The position numbers and the translations under genes were made by a program. Below the pieces are notes generated by a model. The model saw nothing but the letters and a program-made list of their open reading frames with translations, ran no database searches and was not told the DNA's origin. This document shows positions 47,866-57,439 of a stretch of 64,000 nucleotides of DNA, piece by piece; the first letter of the stretch is position 1; each line of letters opens with the position of its first letter. Where the stretch lies: NCBI RefSeq assembly GCF_038593265.1, contig NZ_CP151979.1, forward strand, positions 2,184,001-2,248,000. Direction: 5' to 3'. The stretch is from Ureibacillus sp. FSL W7-1570 (lineage in GTDB: Bacteria; Bacillota; Bacilli; Bacillales_A; Planococcaceae).

Positions 47866-49361
47866 GGTTCTTTGTCAAATGGTGTTGGTGAATAAATTCT
47901 AGTGACATTATTTGGTAATATGTAATCGGATGGCTTAGGGGAAATTCGAGGTTCCCCTAAGCTGTTTTTATTTTCGCTAAGTTTTGGGTAATGAATATTC
48001 GGTTTCTAAAGTGATAGAAGGATCGATAACCGAAAGAAATGCGTTTAATCACTTTGATTTTGTTATTAATCCCCTCTAAAATGCCGTTGTTATAATCATA
48101 TTTCAACGTATTCTCCACGTAATTGATGTATTTGTTGATTGTCTTGATGGCGGTTTTCATATAGCTGGAAACGATATTTTGTTTATTCTCTAATGTTTTC
48201 TTTAGGAGCTCAAAGTCTTTGATTTTTATGCAATGTTGCACGTATTGATATAACTCATAGGACGCTTTTAATTCAGAATCTAAATCAATGAGATAGTGGA
48301 GAATCTCCACCTCACACATATGCTTTTTAAAGCAACGATGATATTTATAGTTCTTATAATCAAGTTTTGTTTGATCTTTCAGAAGGAGCTTCCAGTATTT
48401 TTTTAATTTATTGTAATTCTTTTTATCCCGATTCATGACGTTGATGCGCGTTTTGTTTAAAGCTCTGCTAAATAGTTGGAGGATATGGAATTTGTCGAGT
48501 ACGATTTCCGCTTTAGGGAAAACTTCGTGGATTAAGGAAATATAAGGGCTGTACATATCGATGACAATCGTTTTTACCGCATCTCTCGCCTTCTTGGAAT
48601 ACCGTAAGAAATACTCTTTGAGGACATGTAATCTCCGGTCCTCCACGATATCCACAATCTCCCCCGTTTCAGAGTCGCAGAAAATAAAGGACATCGCTCC
48701 AGCTGCGGATTTCACTGATTTAAACTCATCAAAACACAAATGCTTTGGAAGGTAGTGAACATTTGGTTGATAATAGCTATAAAAGCTGTCAATGACACGA
48801 CTGACAGTGGCATGAGAAACATGATGTTTCATCGCAATATCTTTTTCGGATATTTTATCTTTGGCGTTTAAAGCAATCGATACTTTGGTATTGTTGGAAA
48901 TGCAACAGTTTTTAGCCACGACGCTCGTTTTTCAAGTAAACGTGGAATGACAATGTTTACAGAAATACAGCTGTTTCCGCAATTTTAAGTAGGTATGAAA
49001 ACCTGAAATGCTAGGCATTTTAATAAGAGACGTTTTAAAACCGTGTTTAATGATTTGATCATCAAAGACATGGCCACAAGCATAACAAGCTTTTGGTTGA
49101 TAAGTTAATTGGCCATAAAAGACTTTTGATTGGACCCCTTTAATGAGTTCTTCTGCACAAAAATTTTCATCAAATGTGATATTTTTGTCTTTTATATTGA
49201 GTAGGTTTCGTATAGAATGATGGTGAGACATGTGACACAACTCCTTTGGAAAATGTGTTTTGGCGATTACATTTTACCAGAGTTTTGTCACTGTCTCATT
49301 TTTTTTTGTTCAAAAAAATTGGTGCTGGTTTATACTCACCAACACCAAATATTATAGAGCC
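47866..49361 (-). mobile_element. ISL3-family insertion sequence
   Basis: 1496 bp bounded by inverted repeats that begin GGTTCTTTG at the left and GGCTCTATA at the right, both leading into TTGGTGTTGGTGA or TGGTGTTGGTGA. An 8-bp target duplication TTTTTAAC lies at 47858-47865 and 49362-49369. The left end contains a terminator-like hairpin (47933-47963). Confidence 0.9.
47957..49240 (-). pseudogene. ISL3 transposase interrupted by an in-frame TGA
   Basis: The N-terminal 102 codons (CYACGH and CKHCHS zinc-finger cysteines) end in TGA at 48932-48934. The same frame continues after it as KTSVVAKNCC and on through the ISL3 DDE domain (IVIDMYSPYIS, IVLDKFHILQLF, GILEGINNKIKVIKR). Relatives have a sense codon (likely Leu) there, so one base change disrupts an approximately 427-aa transposase. 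Initiation at GTG 48917-48919 could give the DDE part alone. Confidence 0.85.
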
Positions 49362-49373
49362 TTTTTAACCAAA

Positions 49374-49393
49374 GGGTATTCAAGGGGTATTCA
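49374..49393 (+). repeat. Paired 9-bp repeat GGGTATTCA, candidate integrase arm sites
   Basis: GGGTATTCA occurs at 49374-49382 and 49385-49393, again 11 bp apart, about 75 bp from the second rpsI 3'-end copy and directly after the integrase stop if the ISL3 is removed. Confidence 0.65.
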
Positions 49394-49417
49394 GCTCTAT
49401 TTTTTAAATGAAAAACC

Positions 49418-49438
49418 CTTCCCGTTTCTCACGGGAAG
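49418..49438 (-). terminator. Terminator after the middle rpsI 3'-end copy
   Basis: CTTCCCGT/ACGGGAAG hairpin followed by TTTTTCA and more Ts on the minus strand. Confidence 0.7.
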
Positions 49439-49467
49439 AGGCTGTAAACGTTGATATAATAACGATA

Positions 49468-49530
49468 TTAACGTTTTGAGAATTGTGGTGCGCGACGAGC
49501 GCCTTTGAGACCGTATTTTTTACGTTCTTT
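49468..49530 (-). repeat. Partial rpsI 3'-end copy, middle attachment site
   Basis: Encodes [20 protein letters not shown] then stop on the minus strand; it differs from the real rpsI end at only 1 of about 60 bases, and some identity continues past the stop (GTAAACGTTGAT). It breaks off abruptly at the 5' side. Confidence 0.88.
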
Positions 49531-49595
49531 TATTCGCAAATTTTACTACTTTATATAAACTTACACAGGACCTTGATATATCAATTTTTTATAGT

Positions 49596-51070
49596 TGAGA
49601 GTTTTGCAAAATTAGATTTTTATTAAAAAGAGTTTTAAAAGAAACCCAAATAAATTGGGGTATTTTGTATCTTTGGTTTACAAATATTCTGTTTGTCCTT
49701 TTTTGGGCGTACTTGCAGAATTTTTCGCTTTAAAAATTTTTTAAGCGGTTTGTTGCTTTTTACTCTCTTTTGCCATTGCGAGAGCTGAAACCAGTAATAC
49801 GATGGCGTTCAAGTAAATATGAGTTTTTACTTTATCGATTCCCCACACATGCAGGGAGTTCGCTGTAAGATAACTTTTCATTCTTGAATTGCACCGTTCT
49901 ACACTGGTTCGCTCATTGTAAAGTTCTTTCCAACGTTTGGAATCGCGGTGTGGATTAGAGTACCGGCGAAGATCCTTATTCACGTTAATTTTTACTACCA
50001 TTCCATAGTTGGAGGATGAACAGGCTGCCATTCCTAATGGGCAATCCACTTTTCCGGTTGCGTGTGGACATCTGAATTTGAGCTGATCCTTATTGGCGCC
50101 CCAATAAGTCATTTCGTACCCCATCGAACAGCGTGGGGTTCCATTGGAGGCAATTCCTTCGGGAGGCTCCTTTTCATTACGCAAATTGAGTGGAATAATA
50201 GCTTGAGCCCCGATGTTCTTGGCGGATTCGTAGTTTTTTAGCTGGTCGTACCCACCATCCATTATCAGGAAATCAATTTTAGAGTTTGTACAACTCTTTA
50301 CTTGTTCAATTAATTGTGGTGCGACATCCCCATCGTTGATATGAGCAGGGGTTACTTCAATCGCCATTGGTAATTCACTTTTGGTGTCAACGGAAAGATG
50401 CATCTTATAGCCAAACCAAGTAATTTTATTACCGAAGGAATCAAACTTTGCCCCCCAATTGGCGTTGCCTGTTTGTTCACTTCGCTTCTTAGGCTGCTTC
50501 TTTTCATAAGCATCAATGGCGGCACTGTCGATAGCCTGATGTTTTCCATCAATTACTCCTTCCTCTTGAGCTAACTGGACGAGATCTTGAAAGATTCTTT
50601 TCACAAGTCCAGTTTTGGTTAGTGAAGAAAATACTCGGCTAAGAGTAGAGATGGATGGTGCAGGCCTGCTAATATCTAAACCACATTGGTAACGAAAACG
50701 CAGGTCATTTTTTAATCGATTGTGAAGAGAAGTAAAAGTATCAATACCTTCTAATGGGGCAGCGATAAGAGCCCTTAATATCCCTTCTTTGGAATGTCCT
50801 TCAGCCCCTTGGGGTGAAGAACTTTTCAATTGTTTAGCATAAGGACGCAAATCTAGAGCACTAAAAAAGATCGGTAATTTCTCTTTTGACTCTAAAATTT
50901 GCAATTCTTCAAAGGAAAATAGACTTTCTTGTAGAATATACAAAGTGACTTCCTCCTTATGGATTTTTGTGGTTTGGTCACTTCAAAATTCTACAAATAA
51001 GGGGTGAAGTCCTTTTTTATGCTTTAGAAAACCTTATGACTCTTGGGTTGAAAAATGTGCAAAATGCTCA
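49596..51070 (-). mobile_element. IS4-like insertion sequence
   Basis: About 1.48 kb. Imperfect inverted ends TGAGAGTTTTGCAAAATT (left) and TGAGCATTTTGCACATTT (right, other strand) enclose one transposase gene. I could not find a clear target duplication. Confidence 0.7.
49741..50943 (-). CDS. DDE transposase of the IS4-like element
   Basis: 400 residues, full length. DDE landmarks: IDSAAIDAYEKK with the first Asp, FLIMDGGYDQLKNYESA with the second, and a Y-x2-R-x3-E-x6-K signature in YNERTSVERCNSRMK carrying the Glu. An N-terminal helical domain and an inserted cysteine-rich segment (CPHATGKVDCPLGMAAC) are present. It appears intact. Confidence 0.85.
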   Translation of the reverse strand: MYILQESLFSFEELQILESKEKLPIFFSALDLRPYAKQLKSSSPQGAEGHSKEGILRALIAAPLEGIDTFTSLHNRLKNDLRFRYQCGLDISRPAPSISTLSRVFSSLTKTGLVKRIFQDLVQLAQEEGVIDGKHQAIDSAAIDAYEKKQPKKRSEQTGNANWGAKFDSFGNKITWFGYKMHLSVDTKSELPMAIEVTPAHINDGDVAPQLIEQVKSCTNSKIDFLIMDGGYDQLKNYESAKNIGAQAIIPLNLRNEKEPPEGIASNGTPRCSMGYEMTYWGANKDQLKFRCPHATGKVDCPLGMAACSSSNYGMVVKINVNKDLRRYSNPHRDSKRWKELYNERTSVERCNSRMKSYLTANSLHVWGIDKVKTHIYLNAIVLLVSALAMAKESKKQQTA

Positions 51071-51353
51071 GTTTTGTAGAATAAATCATAATTTTTATAT
51101 TTTAATATAAAAATTACAGTCAATTTACATTCAATTTATAGTCCCCTACATTCATTCTTTTTATTCACATAAAGACATTTTAATATATCCACAAATATAT
51201 ATACGTATATTAAATTGTAAACGCTAAACTAGAATCAACAGTTTTCCACAAATAGAACTCAACAGAATTCCCCAAATAAGATTAAACAGTTTCCCCACCA
51301 TCAATCACTTTCAAATATACTGTTACTAGTCTATTGAAAGTGAGGAATTAGGA

Positions 51354-52898
51354 GTGAACAGATTTATGCTTTACATCGAGATTCATCGTTTATACAAAGA
51401 GGGATTCTCCAAGAGTGCTATTGCAAGAAAACTAAATATTTCAAGAAATAGAGTGATAGATTATTTGAATATGAGTACTGATGAGTTTGAAGAATTTTTA
51501 AGTACATTACGTACAAGAGAAAAGAAACTAGACCCTTATCATGATCAAATTCTAGGGTGGTTGAAGGAACATCCTGATTTAACTGCTGCACAAGTTTATG
51601 ATTGGTTGGAAGAAAAGTTAGGTTTCAGGGAAGTCGCTGAGAACACTGTACGAAATTATTTAAACGAAATGAGGGATTACTATCGGATTCCAAAGGTAAA
51701 GGTTCAGAGGACATATAGTGTAGTTCCAGAATTACCAATGGGAAAACAGGCTCAAGTGGATTTTGGACAAACTACCGTCAAAAACAGACAAGGTGAGAAT
51801 AAAAAGTTGTATTTTATCGCATTTGTTTTATCACATTCAAGATATAAATATGTAGAATGGCTCGATCGACCTTTTCGTACTTCCGATATGATTCGAATGC
51901 ATGAAAATGCATTTGAATACTTTGGAGGAATGCCAGAAGAAATGGTCTATGACCAAGATGCGTTATTAGCAGTTAGTGAAAATGCAGGTGATTTAATTCT
52001 TACAGCTGAATTTACTAAATATCATCATACCCGTAAATTTAATGTTTATTTATGTAGAAAGAGTGATCCGGAATCAAAAGGTAAAATTGAACAGGTTGTG
52101 AAATTTGTAAAAAATAATTTTAGCAAAAATCGAGTATTCGATCATCTTTCAGATTGGAATCAATCGTGCCACGCTTGGTTGAAAAGAACAGGAAACTATA
52201 AAGTTCATCATAATACGAAAAAGAGACCTTCTGAAGTGCACGCCCTGGAAAAGCAACACTTAAAGAAAGTCTCTGGTACTTACATTTTCGCAAATGTTTC
52301 AACTCCAAGTATAACAAGAAATATCCATAAGGACAATGTTATTCGTTATGAAGGAAATCGATATAGCGTTCCTAAAGGAACATATAGAGCAGATGCCCCA
52401 AATCTTGCTTATTTACAAGAAGAGGATGGTTGGTTAATTATTCGACTGAAAGAAACTGGGATGGAGTTAGCAAAGCACCGAATATCCGAAGGAAAAGGAT
52501 TGATTATTACAGATCCCTCCCATCGGGAACATAGCACAAGTAAACGAGATCTTTTAATTCATCAAATTCAAGAAACATTCATAGATAAAGAGAATATTCA
52601 ATGGTTAATACACAAATTGAAAGAACGATATCCACGTCATTTAGTGGATCAACTCAAAGTACTACAACAAGCCATCAGAATTTACCCAAATCATTGTGAG
52701 GAAGCTTTATCTGAAATGAAGAAACTTGGAATGACCAGTGCAAATGATTTTCGGGATATTGCACATGCATTATCTGTACAATATCAAAAAAGTTCACCTA
52801 AAATCGTTGAATTGAATGAGAAGTATAAAGATTTATCAGCACCAGAACGATCCGAAGACATTTATTTAAAAGTCTTATCTGGAGGTGAAAATGAATGA
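51354..52898 (+). CDS. istA: IS21 transposase IstA (copy 1)
   Basis: 514 residues starting GTG 51354 behind GAGGAATTAGGAG. N-terminal HTH (YKEGFSKSAIARKLNISRNR), DDE integrase core (QAQVDFGQTTVKN; VYDQDALLAVSE; ESKGKIEQVVKFVKNNF) and the C-terminal beta domain (YEGNRYSVPKGTY). Intact. Its last bases overlap the istB start (ATGA). Confidence 0.9.
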   Translation: MNRFMLYIEIHRLYKEGFSKSAIARKLNISRNRVIDYLNMSTDEFEEFLSTLRTREKKLDPYHDQILGWLKEHPDLTAAQVYDWLEEKLGFREVAENTVRNYLNEMRDYYRIPKVKVQRTYSVVPELPMGKQAQVDFGQTTVKNRQGENKKLYFIAFVLSHSRYKYVEWLDRPFRTSDMIRMHENAFEYFGGMPEEMVYDQDALLAVSENAGDLILTAEFTKYHHTRKFNVYLCRKSDPESKGKIEQVVKFVKNNFSKNRVFDHLSDWNQSCHAWLKRTGNYKVHHNTKKRPSEVHALEKQHLKKVSGTYIFANVSTPSITRNIHKDNVIRYEGNRYSVPKGTYRADAPNLAYLQEEDGWLIIRLKETGMELAKHRISEGKGLIITDPSHREHSTSKRDLLIHQIQETFIDKENIQWLIHKLKERYPRHLVDQLKVLQQAIRIYPNHCEEALSEMKKLGMTSANDFRDIAHALSVQYQKSSPKIVELNEKYKDLSAPERSEDIYLKVLSGGENE

Positions 52899-53650
52899 AT
52901 CATCATCCCTATGAAATTTTACAAGATAAATGTCGTACCTTGCGCCTCGCTGAGACGGCTAAAGAATTACCGAATTTACTCCGTGAAGCTGAAGCAAAGA
53001 ATTGGACATATCATGAACTGGTTTATGAAATCTTAAGCTATGAGATGCGATGTAGAGAGCAGAAAAATAATGAGAGATTAATGAAATGGGCAGAGTTCCC
53101 AGAAATATTGACGTTTGATACCTATGATTTGAAGGAACAAACAGCTCTTGGTGAAAAACAACTAAATGTATTAAAAGAACTGAATTGGATTGAAGAATTT
53201 TTTACTTTAATTTTGATGGGACCAACAGGAGCAGGAAAAACACATTTATCCGTTGCATTAGGAATACACGCTGTGGAGAGAGGATACAAAGTATCCTTTG
53301 TCTCCATGAATCAGCTTATGTATATTTTAAAAACAAAAGAATATATCAATAAATCTAAAATACGCTACAAACGTATTATAGCTTCGGATTTAATTATTAT
53401 TGATGATGTCATGTACATGACTTACGAGACTCAGGAAGCCAATCTATTTTTCCAGTTTATCTATGATTTATATGATAAAGCAGCATTCATTCTAACCTCT
53501 AATAAAGGGCCAAATGAATGGGGAAAATTTCTTGGTGATCCTACTTTAACAACAGCTATACTTGACCGTTTATTACATAGGAGTGAAATTATCACTTTCG
53601 ATAACGAAACGGATAGCATTCGTATGAAATACAGAAAGGTATTATTTTAA
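52895..53650 (+). CDS. istB: IS21 helper ATPase IstB (copy 1)
   Basis: 251 residues. AAA+ ATPase of the DnaC/IstB group with Walker A GPTGAGKTH, Walker B LIIIDDVMYM, sensor TSNKGPNEW and the C-terminal arginine region AILDRLLHRSEIITF. It guides IstA to target DNA. Confidence 0.9.
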   Translation: MNHHPYEILQDKCRTLRLAETAKELPNLLREAEAKNWTYHELVYEILSYEMRCREQKNNERLMKWAEFPEILTFDTYDLKEQTALGEKQLNVLKELNWIEEFFTLILMGPTGAGKTHLSVALGIHAVERGYKVSFVSMNQLMYILKTKEYINKSKIRYKRIIASDLIIIDDVMYMTYETQEANLFFQFIYDLYDKAAFILTSNKGPNEWGKFLGDPTLTTAILDRLLHRSEIITFDNETDSIRMKYRKVLF

Positions 53651-53831
53651 TTTAGCAAACTGTTGAATCTTAATTGTAGAAAACTGTTTAAAATTATTTG
53701 TGGAAAATTGTTTAATTCTACTTGACGTGTTTATGGCAAACTAAAAATGTAACGTTTGGCAATTAATTTATGCAGGTCCTATAAAACAAAAAACCACTTG
53801 CCAACATTCCCCAAATACACTACCCTCCTAG

Positions 53832-55385
53832 TTGGACAAAACAGTTCAACGGGAGGTATTCAAGGAGATGTTAGCAGTGGCTGAAATTCATTATATCAGA
53901 TATGAAGCAAACCAAAAAGGATGTTCCTATTCCGATATTGCCAAAAGAATGAATCGTGATCCAAGAACAGTGAAGAAGTATGCGGAAATGGAAGACTTCA
54001 ATCCCTCAAAAGTTAAACAAACGAGAAAAGCGAAAGTGATGGATCCAGTGAAACCGATATTGGATCAATGGATTAAAGAGGACTTGACAAAGAAGAAAAA
54101 ATATCGAAGAACTGCGAAACGAATGTATGAAATCTTAAAAGAAGAATATGGATTTACAGGTTCAGATCGTTCTGTTCGGCTCTATGTATCAAAAAGAAAA
54201 CAAGAACTGCTCGAACAAAGTGAACCAGCTGCGTTACCTTTAGAATCGAAACCTGCAACGGCTCAAGTTGATTTTGGAGAAGCTCCTTTTCTCTATCAGG
54301 GGAAATACGTCGATTTTCCTTACCTGGTCGTTTCATTCCCTTACAGTAATGCGGCCTATGTGCAAGTCATGCCAGCTCAAAATCAAGAATGTTTCTTGGA
54401 AGGATTAAAACGAATCTTTCACTATATGGGAAGGGTTCCAAGGGTCATTCGTTTTGATAATCTCTCCCCTGCAGTAAAAACGATCTTGCCAAACGGAGAA
54501 AGAGAATTGACAGAGACATTTCAACGATTCGTTTTACATTATGGCTTTGAATGCGAGTTCTGCAACCCAGCCAGCGGAAATGAAAAAGGGAATGTCGAAT
54601 CAAAGGTGAAATATATTCGAAACAATTTCTTTTTACCTGAACAAACAATCTATCAACTAGAAAGTTTTAATGAATCTTTATGGGAGAAATGTGAGAAGGA
54701 CTGGAATCGTCCGCATTATGAGAAGGAGCGACTCATCGCTGAATTATTTGAAGAAGAACAAGCGTTATTTCTTCAATTACCAGCCAAAGAATTTGAATGT
54801 GTCCGATATGAGCAGGTCACGGCTGATAAGTACGGTTTCATCCATTTAGAAAACAATTTATATTCCACGTCTCCCCGTTTTGCCAAACAAAAGGTTTTGG
54901 CAAAGATCTCTTATCATGAGATTGCCATTTTAACAGAAGAGCATGAGCTGATTATCAAGCACGAGCGTTTATATGGCACAAAACAAAAATCAATGAAATG
55001 GCAACCATATCTTACGTTAATGGCCAAAAGGCCAAATGCATTAAAATATACGGATTTCTATGAAAAGATGCCGGAAGAATGGAAAAATTATTTTTCCAAT
55101 TGTACCGTTCAAGAAAAGAAGGAAGCATTACAACTACTAGCTGTTTTACTAAAAGAACATGATTTCGAAGTTTCGACACAGGCTTTGAGGATTGCCTCCC
55201 AGTATGGTCATCCGAAAGTAGAATCGATTAAACAGGTATTTTATCAATTAATCAATGGAAGAGGTATACGAGAGCCAATTCAACCGAAAAAACACGTTCC
55301 AGATATGCCGGAAGCCATCCGAGGAGTAAGGCATTATGACCGCCTATTCGAATCCCAAGGAGATGTGGCATCATGGAACAAATGA
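53832..55385 (+). CDS. istA: IS21 transposase IstA (copy 2)
   Basis: Up to 517 residues from TTG 53832; ATG 53868 behind AAGGAG is the likelier start. HTH (YSDIAKRMNRDPRTVKKYAE), DDE core (TAQVDFGEAPFLYQ; VIRFDNLSPAVK; NEKGNVESKVKYIRNNF). Intact and different in sequence from copy 1. Confidence 0.9.
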   Translation: MDKTVQREVFKEMLAVAEIHYIRYEANQKGCSYSDIAKRMNRDPRTVKKYAEMEDFNPSKVKQTRKAKVMDPVKPILDQWIKEDLTKKKKYRRTAKRMYEILKEEYGFTGSDRSVRLYVSKRKQELLEQSEPAALPLESKPATAQVDFGEAPFLYQGKYVDFPYLVVSFPYSNAAYVQVMPAQNQECFLEGLKRIFHYMGRVPRVIRFDNLSPAVKTILPNGERELTETFQRFVLHYGFECEFCNPASGNEKGNVESKVKYIRNNFFLPEQTIYQLESFNESLWEKCEKDWNRPHYEKERLIAELFEEEQALFLQLPAKEFECVRYEQVTADKYGFIHLENNLYSTSPRFAKQKVLAKISYHEIAILTEEHELIIKHERLYGTKQKSMKWQPYLTLMAKRPNALKYTDFYEKMPEEWKNYFSNCTVQEKKEALQLLAVLLKEHDFEVSTQALRIASQYGHPKVESIKQVFYQLINGRGIREPIQPKKHVPDMPEAIRGVRHYDRLFESQGDVASWNK

Positions 55386-56092
55386 TTAAGGAATATGCCA
55401 AAAGACTAAAATTAAGCTGGATTCCAGCCAATTACCATACCATCCATGCGGAAACAAATGAGGAATTTTTACTGAAGCTGTTTGAACGAGAAGTGCAGCA
55501 TCGAGATGAGAGAAGGATAAATTTACTACTAAAACAGGCGACATTGCCGAAAATTCCAAATAAACCTTATGATTGGCGGGAGATTCAACTAGCCCCAGGC
55601 ATCACAAAAGATTATATTTTAGAAGGTGAGTTTACGAAAAATCAGGAAAACCTTATCTTCTATGGCGGAGTGGGAACCGGTAAAACATTCCTTTCCACTC
55701 TCATCGCCCTCAATTTGATGAAAAAACAAGGAAAAAGAGTGAAGTTCTATACGGCCGCCTCCATTGTCAATGCTTTATTGGAGGCCAATGAAAAAGGTGA
55801 CCTTGGTAAATTTCTCAATCAAATCGAAAAGTTGGATCTCTTGATTCTTGATGAATTGGGCTATATTCCATTGCATAAACAGGGGGCAGAGTTATTATTT
55901 CAAGTTATTTCCATGTGTTATGAAACCAAAAGCATCATTGTGACAACCAATTTACCGTTTAGCCAATGGAATAATGTCTTTGGCGATCCCATTTTAACAG
56001 AGGCCGTCATTGATCGGCTGATTCATCATTCTCATTTAATCATCTTCAATGGTGAAAGTCACCGATACAAAGACTCAATCTCTCAACGTTAA
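55373..56092 (+). CDS. istB: IS21 helper ATPase IstB (copy 2)
   Basis: 239 residues from ATG 55373, overlapping the istA end by 13 bp. Walker A GGVGTGKTF, Walker B LLILDELGYIPLHK, sensor VTTNLPFSQW, and VIDRLIHHSHLIIF near the end. Confidence 0.9.
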   Translation: MEQMIKEYAKRLKLSWIPANYHTIHAETNEEFLLKLFEREVQHRDERRINLLLKQATLPKIPNKPYDWREIQLAPGITKDYILEGEFTKNQENLIFYGGVGTGKTFLSTLIALNLMKKQGKRVKFYTAASIVNALLEANEKGDLGKFLNQIEKLDLLILDELGYIPLHKQGAELLFQVISMCYETKSIIVTTNLPFSQWNNVFGDPILTEAVIDRLIHHSHLIIFNGESHRYKDSISQR

Positions 56093-56175
56093 CCATGGAA
56101 TTTGGCAAGTGTATGTATGCATTTTTAATTGCCATTTCATACATTTTCTACTTGCCAAAAACAACTTGACGGTTA

Positions 56176-56340
56176 CATAAATTCACCTGTATATTCATAC
56201 ATTTATATATCCTATACCTGTATATTTACATATCTATATATGATATATTTGTAGACTTGTTTATTTATATACCCATATATTGATATATCCGTATACATGG
56301 TTATTTTAGCGTCTCATTGTAGAATGATAACGCAAAATTC
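56176..56340. other. AT-rich tract of TATATA-type short repeats
   Basis: Runs such as ATATATCC, TATACCTGTATATTTAC and ATATATTGATATATCC fill this stretch; similar sequence lies at 51180-51215 on the far side of the two IS21 copies. The IS pair probably inserted within one AT-rich tract. No gene. Confidence 0.5.
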
Positions 56341-56362
56341 ATTAGACCCAATACCCTCAACA

Positions 56363-56399
56363 TTTTGAGTTATTCTCCTCTATGTAGAATAACTCAAAA
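56363..56399. terminator. 14-bp perfect inverted repeat, terminator-like
   Basis: TTTTGAGTTATTCT (56363-56376) and AGAATAACTCAAAA (56386-56399) are perfect complements around a 9-nt loop. A- and T-runs flank both sides. No gene ends beside it now. Confidence 0.6.
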
Positions 56400-56561
56400 A
56401 CAACTCAAACTAACGTTCTATTCTGGTGCTTATTGGTGCAATTTTTAGGCAAAAAATATCAGTAAGCATGTTTATAGGAATGGGTGAGTTTTTTAACTAA
56501 GGATAAAAAACACCTAAAAAGTGTAGCTATTTTTGCATACGAATTAACTTTCATGAATGTA

Positions 56562-56583
56562 TGGAAACGGCGGGAGTCGAACC
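56562..56583 (-). repeat. tmRNA/tRNA 3'-end-like fragment, candidate attachment remnant
   Basis: The minus strand reads GGTTCGACTCCCGCCGTTTCC, the T-arm and acceptor end of a tmRNA (ssrA) or tRNA, without the rest of the molecule. Such 3' ends are common integration sites. Two copies of AAATGCCAT follow about 70 bp away. Confidence 0.55.
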
Positions 56584-56651
56584 ACTTTTACACAAAATAA
56601 CTACAGATCAATAAATAATTAGAAGTATTTTTGCACAAATCAAAATACATC

Positions 56652-56675
56652 AAATGCCATTCTAAATGCCATCTA
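56652..56675 (+). repeat. AAATGCCAT repeat pair; second copy recurs at 58058-58069
   Basis: AAATGCCAT lies at 56652-56660 and 56664-56672. The longer form AAATGCCATCTA (56664-56675) recurs exactly at 58058-58069, so 12-bp direct repeats flank the toxin-like/immunity-like pair. Confidence 0.6.
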
Positions 56676-56954
56676 CAAAATGTTGTTGGGGGCAAGTTTA
56701 AAATTTATAATAATTTCTACACATAAGTAAACTTTAAATGTTGGATCACTTATTTTAACCGTCACACTTGAAAGAATAGAAACTCTTTCAATTACTATAA
56801 AACTATAAAAATGTTGTTATTACTAATATTTTCCTTATTTAGAAAATGATTTACACTTTATTACATAATCTATATTTTACAAAATTGGTAATTATATACT
56901 ATTCCTTGTATTAACTGGTTGATTTTATAATATAAATAAGTATCAAACATTCCA

Positions 56955-57413
56955 ATGGTTAATGCTCAGGAAAATAATAACTTAGAAAAGGAATCTTTCA
57001 TAGTAAACGAAAAAGAGTTCTTAGTTGAAACGGATAACTCAGTACAGCCTGCTGCTTTACCATTACTTGTAGTACCAGCAATTGCTATCTCTGATTATGT
57101 TTGGGCAGCAGCAGGATTAACTGTAGCAGCTGGAGTTTATCAATTATGGTTGAAAGAACCAACTTTAGTTGAAAATATTAATATAGCATACAAAGCAATT
57201 CCAAAAAAACTATTAAATAATGATGGTTATGTAGATTTGGGTAAATTTACCGATAAAGTAAATGGGAAAACTGCCTATAAAGATCCAAAAACGGGATGGC
57301 AAATAGATAAAGATACAGCAGGACATGGAGGTAGAAAATGGAAACTAAAAGATAATAAAGGAAATACTGTTGCTTCATTAGATGAAAAAGGAAAAATATT
57401 GAATAGATATTAA
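56955..57413 (+). CDS. Toxin-like protein with polymorphic-toxin-type C-terminal domain, 5' end possibly lost
   Basis: 152 residues. Residues 1-65 include VNAQE, which looks like a signal-peptidase site without the preceding signal peptide, then a hydrophobic segment (LPLLVVPAIAISDYVWAAAG). Residues about 85-152 (GKTAYKDPKTGWQIDKDTAG, then HGGRKWKLKDNKGNTVASLD) resemble toxin tips of bacterial polymorphic toxins; the subgroup Ntox21-like is from memory. ATG 56955 has no ribosome site and a stop lies five codons upstream, so the gene may be truncated. A probable immunity gene follows. Confidence 0.6.
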   Translation: MVNAQENNNLEKESFIVNEKEFLVETDNSVQPAALPLLVVPAIAISDYVWAAAGLTVAAGVYQLWLKEPTLVENINIAYKAIPKKLLNNDGYVDLGKFTDKVNGKTAYKDPKTGWQIDKDTAGHGGRKWKLKDNKGNTVASLDEKGKILNRY

Positions 57414-57439
57414 GATAGAAAAGTGGTGTTTATTATAAA

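Larger units (their letters stand above)
51229..53720 (+). mobile_element. IS21-family insertion sequence (copy 1)
   Basis: About 2.49 kb. Inverted ends: TAGAATCAACAGTTTTCCAC at the left, TAGAATTAAACAATTTTCC at the right on the other strand, each with further internal repeats typical of IS21 ends. It encodes istA and istB. It abuts the second IS21 head to tail. Confidence 0.85.
53723..56175 (+). mobile_element. IS21-family insertion sequence (copy 2)
   Basis: About 2.45 kb. Left end TGTTTATGGCAAACTAAAAA and right end (other strand) TGTTTTTGGCAAGTAGAAAA match over roughly 45 bp with few changes, and both lead to GGCAATTAA blocks. It directly follows copy 1. Exact termini are uncertain by a few bases. 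Confidence 0.85.

Noticed and set aside
48932-48934. TGA in the ISL3 transposase as selenocysteine or programmed readthrough
   Set aside because: No SECIS-like hairpin is evident, the residue in relatives is probably Leu, and the element lies among other broken IS genes; a nonsense mutation is simpler.
56955-57413. The toxin-like gene as a lantibiotic or circular bacteriocin precursor
   Set aside because: It lacks a leader/core layout and no modification, cyclisation or export genes are adjacent; the C-terminal domain fits a toxin tip better.
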